This document shows positions 11,290 through 23,084 of a stretch of 64,000 nt of DNA, piece by piece. The notes beneath the pieces are model-generated. The model had not been told where the DNA came from and did not search any database. It saw only the letters and a list, made by a program, of their open reading frames with translations. The first letter of the stretch is position 1. Every line of letters begins with the position of its first letter. The translations under genes and the position numbers were made by a program. The DNA is from Dicaeum eximium (lineage: Eukaryota > Chordata > Aves > Passeriformes > Dicaeidae): the NCBI GenBank assembly GCA_013396995.1, contig VWZP01007940.1, positions 853,431 to 917,430 on the forward strand, given 5' to 3'.

Positions 11290-13345
11290 TAGAATTAAAG
11301 GGAAAGGAGATAAAAATCAGGACCAGACTGTCCCCATGAGCCAAATGATGAGCCACAGGAAGAAGTCTAGCCTAGTTGAAGAGAGAGTTGTGTCTGGAAT
11401 TCAGGAAAAAAGTAAGAGTTTATGAGATTTGGAAGAATGAGCAGCCCACTCAGGCGGACTGCAAGGATGCAACGAGATTATGCAGAGAGAAAATCTGAAG
11501 CACAAAAGCTCAACTAGAATTTCATCTGGCTACTGCCATTACAGACAACAGAAGTGTTTTTACAAATATCAACAACAGGAGGGTTAAGGAGAATGTTCAT
11601 GCTTTATTGGATGCAGGGGAAAATAGAGTTGCAAAGGATGAAAAAAAGGCTGAGGGACTTAATGCCTTCTTTGCCCTAGTAGCAAGACTGAGCTGTCCTC
11701 AGGGTACCCAGCCCCCATGGCTGGAAGACAGAGATGAAGAGCAGAGTGAAGTCTCCATAATCCAAGAGGAAATAGTGGCCTGCTGTTCCACATAAAATTT
11801 CACAAGTCTTGGCCTGCTGTTCTACATAAACTTCCACAAGTCTATGAGGCCAGATGGGATCCACCCAAGAGTACTGAGGGAGCTGGCAGAAGAGCTCACC
11901 AAGACCCTTCCGTCATTTTCCAGCAGTCCTGGTTAACTGGGAAGGTCACAGATGTCTGGAGGTTAGCAAATGTGATACCCATCTACAAGAAGAAGTAGAA
12001 GTAGAATACAGGGAACTACAGGCTATTCAGCCTGACCTCTGTGCTGGCAAAGATCATGGGGCAGATCATCTTGACTATGATCACACATCATGTGTGAAAC
12101 AACCAGGATGTCAGGTCCAGCCAGCATGGGTTTATAAAAAGCAAGTCCTGCTTGACTAACCTGGTCTCCTTCTATGACAAGGTCACATGACAAGGATGTG
12201 AATGCTCTCCCTTTGGATCTTAGTAAAGTTTTTGATTGCCTTCCACAACATTATCCTGAAGAAACTAGCCATTCACATCTTGGCTGGGTGAATTCTTCAA
12301 TGGGTTAAAAATGGCCTGGATAGCCAACTCCAAAGAGCAGTGATGGATGGTGCTACCTCCAGTTGGCTGCCAGTCACAAGTGGGCTTCCCCAGAACTCAG
12401 CACTGAGGCCAGTTTTCCCTAATATCTTTATGATCTGGATGAGGGGATGAAGAGCACCCTCAGTAAGTTTAGAGGTGACACCATGTTGGGTGGGAATGTT
12501 GACCTGCTGGAGGGCAGCAAGACTGCAAAGGAATTTGGACAGGGTGGTTCATGGGGCAAAGCCAATAGTAGGTTTAACAAAATGCCTCATCCTGCATTTC
12601 AGCTACAAAACCTCATGCATCACTACAGGCTAGGGGCAGAGTGGCTGGAAAGCCACCTGATAGAAAAGGACCAGGGGGTGCTGGTTGACATCCAACTGAA
12701 CATGAGCCAGCTGTGCCCAGGTGGCCAAGAAGGCCAGTGGCATCCTGGCTTAGGACAAAAATAGTGTGCTCAGCAGGACCAAGGCAGTCATCATTCCCCT
12801 GTTCTCGGACCAAGCGAGGCCACACCTTCAGCCCTGTGCTTGGTTCTGGGCCCCTCACTACAAGAAAGACATTGAGGTGCTGGAGCATATCCACAGAAGG
12901 GCAACAAAGCTGGTGAAGGATCTGGAGCACAGGTCTGAGAAGTGGCTGCTGAGGGAGCTGGGGTTGTCTAGCTGAAGAAAAGGAGGCTCACTGGAGATCC
13001 TATCACTCTATAAAGCTACCTGAAAAGCAGTAACAGTGAGGTGGGAGTTGGTGTCTTCTCCCAAGTAACAAAAAACAGGACAAGAGGAAATGGTTTCAAG
13101 CTGTGGCAAGGGAGGTTTAGAGTGGATATTAGGAAAAAATTTCTTCATGGAAAGGGTGGTGAGGCATTGGAACAGGCTGCTGAAAGAAGTGATGGAATAA
13201 CCACCCTCTGAAGTGGTCAAACAATCTGTGGATGTGTCAGCTGGGGATGTGGTTTAGTGGTGGACATGACAGTGATGGGTTAACAGATGTATTCTATGAT
13301 CTTAAAGGTCTTTTCCAACCTTAAGGATTCTATGTCTCTGTGTAA
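11290..13345 (+). mobile_element. Long but decayed CR1 LINE, about 2 kb, ORF2 pseudogene
   Basis: This carries the reverse-transcriptase part of CR1 ORF2, its C-terminal region and the 3' UTR. Recognisable blocks in order are 'ggaagaatgagcagcccactcagg' region (11,430), 'gatgggatccaccc' (11,850), 'actacaggctattcagcctgac' region (12,015), 'atgatctggatgagggga' (12,430), 'gagccagctgtgcccaggtgg' region (12,705), 'cactacaagaaagacattgagg' region (12,855) and 'ttaaaggtcttttccaacc' (13,303). Frames are broken: the C-terminal segment in the 12,447-12,764 frame continues only in another frame from 12,766 to 12,975, so a frameshift lies near 12,720-12,765. A 34-base direct duplication sits at 11,777-11,844, and about 40 bases seem missing near 12,185. 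Most CR1 copies are far shorter. This one is inactive. Confidence 0.93.
11777..11844 (+). repeat. 34-base tandem duplication inside the CR1
   Basis: Units 11,777-11,810 and 11,811-11,844 differ at four positions. Only the right copy continues smoothly into the next CR1 block (gaggccagatgggatccac). The left copy therefore looks like the added one, made after insertion or already present in the source element. Confidence 0.9.
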
Positions 13346-13846
13346 CTATGGGAAAATTCTATGGGCTATGGAATAAATCAGTATTTAGTAGACTAGGATG
13401 CCTTCATTAGTGACCTTGCTTGAAAATCCACCCTTTTATGCAGCAATGCTGTCTGAAATAAGTTCAACTAAATTTCACTGAAATCAAAACCACTGAATTT
13501 CACACAATCTTACCAATTAGATCAAAATCCTCACATTTCCAAAGTGACAAAAAGAAAATCATAATTGTGTATCAATGAAATTCAGAATTTTGTCACTCTG
13601 TTCTATTAAATTTTGTAGAAACCTTTTCAATATATTCAACAGATATAAGCCAAAATTAAAATTGGAGATCCCTATATATTATACAAATGTATGTATTCAG
13701 TTTCCCCACAAATATCCAACTACCTATGCTGGCACATTCCTAAATGTCCACTTTATAGTATAACCAGAATACTAAACTATAAGAACCCAAATGAACAGTT
13801 TAGTCAAATTTGAAATACTCAAATTCAGAGAGCTTCACTGAGCTTC

Positions 13847-13882
13847 TAAAACTAAGGTGAGCTTCACTTCACCTTAGTTTTA
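13847..13882. repeat. Perfect 14-base hairpin with an 8-base loop
   Basis: Arms 13,847-13,860 (taaaactaaggtga) and 13,869-13,882 are exact reverse complements around the loop gcttcact. The pairing stops abruptly on the outside (c opposite c). There is no T-run after it that would suggest an RNA polymerase III terminator, so a short inverted duplication is the simplest explanation. Confidence 0.9.
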
Positions 13883-14663
13883 CCCTTCCCTTTTTAGTTC
13901 TATTTTCATTCTCAAGCCTGTCACTTTCAATTTTCCTACTAATAGCCATCTGTAATTCCCTCCTGAATTTGCTTGTGTTCTCTTAGCTCCTCTCTAGTTT
14001 TCTCAGTATCTTCTCAAGGCATGAGAATGCAATGAATGGGTAGAGAGAAGCAGAAACTTTGTTGTAAAGCAAAAATGGGAAAAAAATCTCATTTGATCAT
14101 TTATGTTGAACATAAATTTTAAGAATGACAGCTAGAAAGTATTCTTTCAATATAGTCAAAGCAGAATATATTTTATTGAAATTCCTTTGTGACTTTATCT
14201 TAAAATAAAATTGTTTCTATACTGAGAAACTCTAAAACTGTTTTGTGGATTAAAATCATACTTTACAGTGAAAGGAAATTGTCTTAAAAGTTTTGCACCA
14301 ACTTAGTAATGTAAAAATAACATGTAAGAAAGAAAAATATTTTAAATATTTCCTTGTATGTGTTTTATATACCATTATTTAATTTTTAGAACCTTCATCT
14401 CAAAACCATGTTAATTATATATTGTGAATTAATGTAGTGCTTATGAATAAAAGATAGTAAGGAAAACTATAGAATTTGACTATTGATACTTACAGACTTC
14501 GTGTTGCTCTAACACAATGAAATATTTAGGTGTTTCCATAGATCAGTGCAAAAAAAAAGAACTAATCTTCATCATGGAAACAAGATTATTTTGGCATATG
14601 GATATTCTTGGGTTAATATCATATTTAGGTAAAGTAGATTTTCAACATTCATGATACTTCACC

Positions 14664-14705
14664 CCTGAATGAGGGTATAAAGCACCTCTGAATGAGGGTA
14701 TAAAG
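14664..14705. repeat. Two-copy direct repeat, period about 24
   Basis: The segment ctgaatgagggtataaag occurs at 14,665-14,682 and again at 14,688-14,705. It is a minor local duplication with no wider context. Confidence 0.9.
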
Positions 14706-15939
14706 AATTTTATCCTCTAAGACAAATAATAATCTTCTAGTCACTGTCACTATGATAAGCTGGTCAAATTCCTGATTCATCCTGTACCTGTTTTGGTTTG
14801 AATTCTAATTCTTTTAAAGTCAGTGGTCAGAATTATGCACAGCATTTCAGAGGTTGTTTTATTAACCCCTGTTCAATTGTACTAGTATTTCTCTCTATTG
14901 AGAAAAGATGTTATTATCAGCCGTAATATATTTGGCACTTCACATCATTCAGCAATGAACTGCAAACTCTATCTTCTTTGGCCATTTCCACTGGCCACTG
15001 AACTTCTTAGATTAAAATGGTCTCTGTAATTACACTGATGTATAGCATAGTATCTCCTGCTATCAGCTTTAACATTTATTTTGATTACTCTAGCTTTCAG
15101 AAAGAAGACATTCTGTAATGTTATTTTAACATTCTCCCTGTTAAGAATGCCCATAATTTGCTATTTGTGTCACAGCACCTCTGAAAATGTTATTTACTAA
15201 ATACAAAAAAATCCCATTATCTACCCAATGCTGAAGTTAATGTCAAAGCTGTTCTCCTTTAATTGGATACTTTTTTCACCATCTCTTTACTAATTTCCTC
15301 TTATCTATTTCCACTAATTCACCCTGTGGTGCTGTACCCGGTGCTTTTGACCAGATAGGAGAGACATACATTTGTTTTCTCTACAAAAATCGTTATGCTT
15401 GTTTAAAAAGAACAAACCAAGCATCACCTCTCCCCCACCAAAGAAAATAACAAATTAGAAGTTAGTTTGAAATTATCTGCTTTTCCATTTAATCTCAGCT
15501 ATTCTTTCCCTCTAGGTTAGTTCAGAAGTGACACTCACTCTTGGCCATGCATCAACTTTTTGTTCTCACTCTTGCCAATGTAGATTTTCACCTAGCAACA
15601 AGTGGTGCTATTTGCAGCAATCATATGAATCATACTTTTGCAATTTCAATATAAAACTCTCACCCATTGTACAAAAAAAAAATCCTATAATTAGAGTTAT
15701 CTGAAACTTTAAGGTTATACAAAGTTTAACTACCGTTTTAGACAGAACAGATAAAGTGTTGCAAGAACATATATCCTTATTCAGTGACAGAAAGTCTAAA
15801 TGACTGCTTTTAGCCTGGTATGACCTGCAGTAACTATAAAATTATTGCTTAGTCAAACAGGGAGATAGCTGCTAGGAATTGAGCCACTGAGACATTTTTG
15901 GATAACAGAAGATATAATCTGTTGTGAGTGTGGTTCACG

Positions 15940-15993
15940 AAAATGTCAGGTTTAAGAATAATTCCACCAAAATGTCAAGTTTAAGAATAATTC
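15940..15993. repeat. Two-copy direct repeat, period 29
   Basis: Units starting at 15,940 and 15,969 share 'aaaatgtca(g/a)gtttaagaat' and the following 'aattc', with one difference in that shared part. This is a local tandem duplication in otherwise unique DNA. Confidence 0.9.
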
Positions 15994-18784
15994 TAAGTGG
16001 TGAGAACTTGTTACAAAATGAACTGTGACCATCTTTAAAGTCTATTTGTCTTGTTATGTTCATCACCTTGCTCTGCATCATGCTAAACATAAAGAATGGC
16101 AAGCCCGTTAATGTACTCAGCAAAGCCTTGAAGAAAAACAAGCCAAAACAAGCCCCAAACCAAATAAAAGCATAAATGGACTAATTCCTATCCTTAGTTT
16201 AAACAAATACTAGTATTTGAATAGTCCTTAGAAAAACCTCCTTCATAACAAGCTTAACCTGGAGCTTGCTTTCTAAGCTCAGTTTTTTGAAAACTAAGCC
16301 CATTTAAAAAGTAAAGCACCTTGAAGACACAAATTACTAAAGCTGACAAAAGAGATACAAGACTGATGATGATGCTAGAGTGGGACCAACAGGGGCATAT
16401 CTAGTCTAAGACTTTTCCTCAGCAGTATCTTACAGAAGGTAACCCATGGGAAGATGCAAGACATTATCACAGTCTTCTCCCAAAATATTTTAATCGGCCT
16501 GTCCTTTCTCTGACCCCTCTCCATGGTCTTTTGTCCAGTGAGATGGTCTCTCTATCCTATCCAAAATCTGTGAGAATTTCTAATTTTTAATGCCAGGTCA
16601 CGGCTTTGATGTTTGTTTCTTTTTCATTCACTCCCCTGTCCAGCTTTTTTAAAGCTTACAATGTATCAACTTGTCTGAAATTTTGTGCAATGGATTTTTC
16701 AGGCTCCTTTTGTGTTCCAGAAAAACATGTTGTATAGTTCAGGAAAATATCACTCTTTTATTGACTTTAAGGGAGACAGTTTTAAAGTTTATTAAATATA
16801 ATTCCATTTTTGTGAGGGAGTCAGAAAGAAGCTGTGTGTTACTTAGCTGCCTGTCACAGTCAATTTGTATGCAGAGAGGAATAAATGTGATCTCTCTTCT
16901 AAGCAAAATAATTTTTGAAAAAAGGACGCTTTGGTGTATTTAGTTATCTTTATTCAGTCTTAGGCAATGCTGAATTTTTTCTCTCTTTCATTAAATAGAA
17001 ATGTTCAGAGGCAGTTTTAAACAACACAGGTCAGTAGCTGTTCACTGAGAGCTAAATTTTTCTAGCTGTAGAAAATTTACTCTGGAACAAAAGAAAGGGC
17101 ACAGTTAACTGACATTTCTCTCAGTAGCAGTGACAGCTTTGAAAAAAATGTCAGTGTTCTAACTTACCTGGGAGCATCCTTGTATCTAGTTCAGGACTTT
17201 GTGCAGCACACCTGCGAAGGCATGAGGGAGGAAAAGGAAGCAACAAGGGTCATAGATGGCTCTCCACTGCCAAGAGCTGTACTTTGTCTCCCGTCTGGCT
17301 ATGTATCATCCCAGAAATTCAGTCTCCTAGCCTAGGTACAAACAATTGCTGAGGCTGCCAACAAATGAAATAAACTTATTTGTGATGGAAGAAGGCTGGA
17401 TGCCCCTTAAATGTGTGACAAAGACAATTGTCATCTCACTAGCAGAACACCTGGCCCTAAAGTAGGGCATGGGCTAGAGAACATTCTTAGCCTTCTCTAG
17501 CCAAAAATAACTGGTCCTTTAACCTCGATTGATGGTAATGGAACTGACATCTGCTCAAGTGCAACGATCAAAAGTGCCCAATAATTTTTTCATATAATAA
17601 ACTTATTTTACCTATTCCTCTAAAAGGATGCTAATTTTCTTTTTTCTAATGAGGTTTTGATTTTGCTTATGCAACATTGCTTCCACAGTTGCAAAAAAAT
17701 TCCTGAATTTTTTCTCAGATGTGTGGTGTTGTCCCAAGTAGCTACAATGTATTTCTATCACATTTACAGTGAAAATTTTACGTGATCTGTTGCTTATAAA
17801 AAAAAAAGTTAATTGCCCTAATGAATTCTCTGAGGTTAAAGTGACAACTGCCATTTAGTATATTACAGTGTTTTGCTTGAAGCACGAAGAAATAATAAAC
17901 ACACTACATGGGAGTAGATTAGAATGTAAAAACTGACCTGCCTCATTTTGGGTCTTAAAATAAGCCTCCTCAACAGAATAAAATAACTGCAGCAATTTTG
18001 CATCTTGTTTTGCATAAAAATGCACTTTAATTCTATTTGTTCTAATTTTTTTCTCCATTCAATAGATTTTGCTACCTGTTTGATAGAAGAAAATCTCAGT
18101 TTCAGAACAAATTCACAAGGGTTTTATCTCTCATAGAATATTAATGCAAATAATCAACAGTTTTTCTCTTCACAAATAAACACCTCCTTTTGAAATTCCC
18201 TTCAATTAAGCTAACCTAAATGTATGCTTTTGGAAAGTGTTGACAGTGTAAGATAGAACAGATATAATATGCCAAAACATTAATACTGTGTCACTGTAAC
18301 TTTTGATAATTATTATAATTTTCTGGTTCCTTAGGTAACTAAAATCTGTTCAAGACGCATAAGACAAGACAGGATACAATCCTGTGCAGGTACCTGGAAG
18401 GCACACATCATCTTCTAAGATTATTAAGTGTTTTCTAAAGCAAATCCTAAAGTGCAGAAAGCTTCCCTGAATGTACACTGGCGGCATTAAGAGTAAAATT
18501 TGCTTTCATTGTTCTGTAACACAGTTCAGGTGGATCTGGATCTGTTGCCTCAACACATCCCCTACATTCATGCTCAGTATCTAGCATGGTGTCAGCTGAA
18601 CAGCACTGTTTATAGTTGTCACGTATAGAAATGAATAATTTGTACATTCACCAGCTTTCCTAATCTCACACTCCACATATACCTCCCTCAAAACAATGAT
18701 GCTACTATTCTATTGTCTTAAAAAGAAGCATAACTTTCTTCTTTTAATACTCCCTCATTTTGCTTGATTTTTCCAGTTAATTTA

Positions 18785-18990
18785 CTGAGAAATGGTGGAA
18801 TTGCTTAGGTTGGAAAAGACCTTTAAGATCTTGGTGATCGAGTCCAAATGTAAACCAGCACTTCCAAGTCCATTACTAAAGCATGTTGCTAAAAGTCACA
18901 TCTACATGTTTTTTATAAGACCTCCAGGGTGGTGACTCATCCATTTCCCAGGGCAGTGTTTCTTGCAAATCCTTAACAGCCATTTTCTAA
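18785..18990 (-). mobile_element. CR1 3' end fragment, minus strand
   Basis: The plus strand reads the complement of a CR1 3' UTR: 'ttggaaaagacctttaagatc', then 'gagtccaaatgtaaacc', 'catgttgctaaaagtcaca', 'cctccagggtggtgactc' and 'cccagggcagtgtttcttg'. These are the same blocks, in reverse, as the end of the plus-strand CR1 at 13,200-13,330. Only about 200 bases remain, so the copy is strongly 5' truncated. No octamer tail is visible on its left, where AT-rich DNA begins. Confidence 0.85.
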
Positions 18991-19789
18991 TGTTGCTTAT
19001 CATTGCAAATTAAAGCATAGGATGCTTGGGCGTTTGTTTTCAAATAGGCTCAAATTGCAGTACAACATGTAGAGTGATTTCAAATTATTGGAGGACTTCA
19101 AATTTTATGGGCACTTCAGTATGGAATTTAAAGCACTCCAATAATTTTAAACTGCTCTGTCTTGCACAAAGCAATCTAAATTTATTGGAAGTGAATTTTG
19201 GCAGTGATCAGGGTTCTGGGCATCTCAGCACACATTGGTTTAAAATTAAAAGAGCACTTTAAATTTTTATAAGCACTTCATTTAAAGATCAGAGCTCTGG
19301 TCTGGGATGGTGTAATTTAAAGATGGTAAAGGCTTTCCCACTTACACTCAAATAATAAAAAAACAATAGGCCTCTTTTCAGAATAATCTTATTTTGCTTA
19401 ACAAGAGATTTAAAATACAATTTAGACAGAAAAGTAAAAAAAAAGCAAACAAGGTACAATCCTGTTAAAGCTATCTCATCCCATTCATTTCAGAGAAAGC
19501 TGTTGCTCAGCTAGAGAAACCCAAACCCAAAGAAATCCAGGAAAAGGTATAATCAAAACACACACAAAATGATACTATGTAAATAAACACCAGCTATCCT
19601 TTTTCCCCTTCTTTTTTGAACTGCACCTAATCTAGAATAATCTTGTAAACTTCACGGAACAGGAGCAGGTTTTTAGCTCTGCTGAAACAGGTTTAGCACA
19701 GTACAGGTATTGACAGCTGTGCAATCCTCCATGTATGTGCAACTCTCCAAGTACTTATAGCTATCCATGTGAGCACAAACTAAAATAAA
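18991..19789. other. AT-rich sequence next to the CpG-rich composite
   Basis: No gene is seen. A 78-codon plus frame at 19,026-19,262 lies in AT-rich DNA with repeated 'aatttt' and 'gcacttcag' motifs and has no recognisable domain. Confidence 0.5.
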
Positions 19790-20604
19790 TGCTTTCAGGA
19801 CAGTGTCCTGCACGGGTCAATGTGCCCCGGTGGTGGCGGCAGCACCAGGGCTGTGCCGGGGCCGTGCCGGTGATAAAAATAAAAGGGCCAGGAGCCAGTA
19901 CTCCCTTTTGATGGCATTTATTAAGTGTCATTAAGTGTTTATTAAGCTCTTTTTTGGGAATAAGGACTCCTGCCATGTACCGCTGCCGCCACTGCTGCCG
20001 CCACCGCCTGCAGGAGCCAACACTGCCCCAGGGGTCGAGGACAAGGAGGAGGATATGCACTCTTCTCACTACTGATAGGGCTGGAAGTCTCATTCTCACA
20101 GGAATCCTCAGGATACTTAGTGTTGGCTTCGTCGTCCAGGGGGTTCACTCTACTGGGGTGCTGCTTTGGTTGTGTTGAGGACCTGACCATGTCGAGACCA
20201 TGTATGAGGGTCTGGCTCCAGCCGGGGCCCTCCGCCTCCCCAGGCCCCCACCGTCTCGTGGGTGCCGCTTTCGGTCGGTTTCGGTGTTCACTCGCCGTCC
20301 CGGGTCAGCCGAAATCCTCTGGACACACTTGCTTATTAACGTGCACACGTTCGCAAGCCATGGATTGCGGAATTGCATCCACGCCAGGACTGCGGAAGCT
20401 CTCGGGGGCCACGGTTGGTTCGGCGCGTCAGGATGCCGCATGGCGCCGGGTGGGGACGGGGTGCAAGCAAAAGGGGAGAAGGGGGCGAGCTGAGGTTACA
20501 TGAAAGGGTGAGTGGGGCAAACCTGGATAATACAATCGGACAACTGGATTGGTACCCGTAAGAACAAATAAAACAGTTATAAACAGCAACTTCAAACTGG
20601 AACT
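19790..20604. mobile_element. CpG-rich segment left of copy B, probably retroviral or LTR-derived
   Basis: GC and CpG rise sharply here against AT-rich flanks. At 19,855-19,880 the segment tgccggggccgtgccgg is shared with the 11-base repeat near 20,660. Minus-strand AATAAA signals lie near 19,920-19,945, followed on that strand by a short U5-like stretch. Minus frames at 19,942-20,190 (82 codons, an acidic Pro/Ser-rich stretch followed by an Ala run from a GCC/GCT repeat) and 20,145-20,441 (98 codons) overlap without forming one gene. I cannot assign them. A decayed endogenous retroviral leader and 5' gag region is a guess. A processed pseudogene is the alternative. Confidence 0.4.
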
Positions 20605-21385
20605 TGTGCCGTGGGCCCGTGCTGGGGAGTGACCCTTCTCCTTATTCATAACACCGGGGCCGTGCCGGGGCCTTGCCGGGGCCTTGCCGGGGCCGCGCCG
20701 GGGCCAGCGCAGGGCCCGGCTGAGCCCCTCAGGCACGGGCGGGCGGGCGAGAGCCCCGGGGAAAGCCTGGGCAAGGGAGGGCAAAACGCTGCCCGGCAGC
20801 CGGGGCTGAGCGAGGGGAACCGAGCGAGAAACAGCCCTGCGAGCCCCGAGGGGACAGCGGGAGCGGGGACGGGGCAGCAGAGCCCCGGCAGGGATGGCCC
20901 GCAGTGAGAGACCCCGGCCGGGCAGGGCTTTGCCTGCGGCTCCTAGGAATGTTCCAGGCTGGAGCAGGGAAAAGGGTGAGGAGAAGGAAGGAGCCGTAAG
21001 GAGGAGCTGTTATGCACTGGCCCCAGTCCCCCATTCTTCACGCCTCTTGGGCGGCTCAGGAATGAAGGAGTGAAGTTGAAGAAGGAAGAGGACAGCTGGA
21101 AAGGCAGGGTGCATGTAGAGAGAGAAGAGAAAGTTTTTCATATTTGCTTTTGCCTCTCACCATGCAACTTTCTCTTAATTGTCAGTAAATGAATTTTCCA
21201 GAAGTCCAATCTGTTTTGCCTGTGATGATGACTGGTTAGGCATCTCCCTGTCATTATCTCAACCCACAAGCTTTCTAAGTCCTGTTCTTTCTTGTTTTCC
21301 ACCCCATCCCTCGGAGGCTGGATGTGGGGTGTGTAGCTGAACAGATGGATGAAAGTTTGGCTGTTGGCCAAAGCTAAATCACAAA
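20605..21385 (+). mobile_element. GC-rich LTR-like interspersed repeat, copy B
   Basis: This is homologous to 5,290-5,927 in the same orientation. It differs by a 30-base insert (20,721-20,750) that copy A lacks, by the 129-base identical block at 20,751-20,879, and by clear divergence to its right. The shared 'ccaatctgttttgcctgtga'-type segment lies near 21,208-21,227, preceded by an AATAAA-like hexamer now mutated (near 21,184). Open frames on both strands across 20,611-21,034 come from GC richness and not from selection. The right end near 21,385 is less well kept than in copy A. As for copy A, an LTR of an endogenous retrovirus is my preferred reading, with a LINE 5' region as alternative. 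Confidence 0.6.
20654..20706. repeat. 11-base GC-rich tandem repeat, about five copies
   Basis: The unit ccggggcc(g/t)tg repeats with variants (gtg, ttg, ttg, gcg, then agc) from 20,654. Similar sequence at 19,855-19,875 suggests the same promoter-like block occurs twice within the composite. Confidence 0.85.
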
Positions 21386-22269
21386 AGCTCGCTGGTCTAA
21401 AGCTACTTCAAAGACTTTTCAGTAAAACAAAGACTTTTACAAATCTGAACTCCAAGGGTAATCCCAAATACCCTAGTACAGAGAGTGCTAATTAGTTCCA
21501 TTGCTTTATCTAAATGTGAACTACGTCTAAACAGCTAAAAAGCTTTATACTATGGAGAAACCCTCTCTCCATTTCTGAAGGCAAGTATAGTTTTTTCTTC
21601 CAAGGCTTGCCAAGGCATGTTACAGGTTTTAGACCATTTATTGAGACAGCACAGTGATAATAAACCCTACCCAAATTTTCTCTTTAGTTCTGTTACCATA
21701 GATGAAATGTGATGGGCAGAATACTTAAAAACTATTCAGAAAAAATCTATGAAGTCAACCTCTCGGCACAAATAAATTCTTGCTTCATTATGTGTTTTTA
21801 ATAGGATGCCACTTCAACAGAGTGAGGTCCATGGATTTGATACAGATTTATTAATTATTTTTTTCTCTTTCTCTTCTAATAGAAGTCAGCCTCAATGCAT
21901 ATTGTCAGTGTATATTGTCAGTAGTCATGAATAAACTGCCTGGAAGGATGCCATGCATATGTTTGATTAGAAGGAAATATGATGCTACTAGACATTATTG
22001 GGTTCCACAAGACTAACTTCTGGTAACTGAACATTCACAGTCTGGCAGGCACCTTCACAAATGAATCCAGAATGGTTGTTCACGGTGATTTGCTTCCAGT
22101 GCTATTCTTGGTAATTTAATTGTAAATGAAACAGTTTTACTGTAAACAGATGCAAGATTCCCGCCCTGCTGCCCTGGGAGGCTGAAAAGGTAAAATTAAT
22201 TATTTTTAACATCACCTTTATAACAATTCTATATCTACCTAGAGGTAAACTTTATATCTTCATATAAAT
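21386..22269. other. AT-rich sequence, nothing recognised
   Basis: No repeat family, simple array or gene-like frame is seen between copy B and the next CR1 piece. Confidence 0.5.
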
Positions 22270-22410
22270 GGTAGCTTTGATTGCTTAGAACCACAAAGTA
22301 GTTAAGGTTGAAAGGGGCCTCTGAAGTTTGTTTCGTGCAACCCCCTGGCCAAGCAGTCTCAGCTACAGCAGGTTGGCTGGGACTGTGTCCAGCTAAGTTT
22401 TGAGTTAATT
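22270..22410 (-). mobile_element. CR1 3' end fragment, minus strand
   Basis: The plus strand shows a CR1 terminal block in reverse: 'agttaaggttgaaaggggcc', then 'gtgcaaccccctggccaagc', 'agcaggttggctgggactgtg' and 'gtccagctaagttttgag'. These are the conserved first 130 bases of an inverted CR1 end. The copy stops where the family would continue with its 'tctccag' block, so it is a short 5'-truncated insertion of a subfamily different from the one at 18,785. Confidence 0.8.
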
Positions 22411-23084
22411 CAAAACATGCTGACATCCTGTACAAAAGCTGGCAAGGAGTCCTCAGCTGACTTAGGGGTGGGTAAACAAACCATTACCATGATGTTGGAT
22501 TCATCATTCCCATGAATCCCACCCTCATCTTTGCCACTGCATTGCCATCCATGTCTGATCTTTGCTGTTCATTGGTGTCCCCAGTATGAATGAAATTGCC
22601 CAGTTCTCCACTGCCTTGTAAATCAGTGTACAGATGGGTCTCAGTCCCTCAGGACTGGTCTGTTGTGTTAGAAATCCAGGATTATCCACAAGATGCTAAT
22701 GCAGCATCTTCCATTTCCATCTAGGACCTCCCAAGCATGTGAATCCCTAGGTTTTGCTGGGGTCATGGGCTCAACACCAATAGAAAGTTGCTTCAGCCTG
22801 ACAGGTCAGCCTACGTGTATCCTTAGCGGAAACTGTAGTCATCAACTTCGGTGGTTTTTCAGAGCAGAATGCTCTGATTTTGGAGCTCCCATAATTTCTT
22901 TACCAGTTATAAGTGGTAAGAATTGCTAGTGCGAACTGTGTGTCCCAACTGAGTGAGGAGACATCAGCATGCCTTTTGATCATGCCATTAATCTGCTGCA
23001 TAATCCCATTGTTTTGGGGCTTTTATGGCAAAAGGAGCATCCACTTAATGCCCACCTTTCAAGCCCAAACACTGCAGGAGCAGC
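22411..23084. other. Moderate-GC sequence of unknown origin between CR1 pieces
   Basis: It holds two frames of 68 to 78 codons (22,693-22,929 and 22,913-23,119), the second running into the CR1. Composition is higher in GC than the surrounding DNA, so a worn repeat is likely, but I cannot name it. Confidence 0.4.

Larger units (their letters stand above)
13346..18784. other. Long AT-rich stretch without a gene
   Basis: More than 5 kb shows no mobile element I can name. It contains only the small repeats listed separately at 13,847, 14,664 and 15,940, scattered A or T runs, and frames of at most 90 codons (16,671-16,943 plus) with no domains. A slightly less AT-rich part near 17,180-17,480 has no recognisable content. 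Confidence 0.6.
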
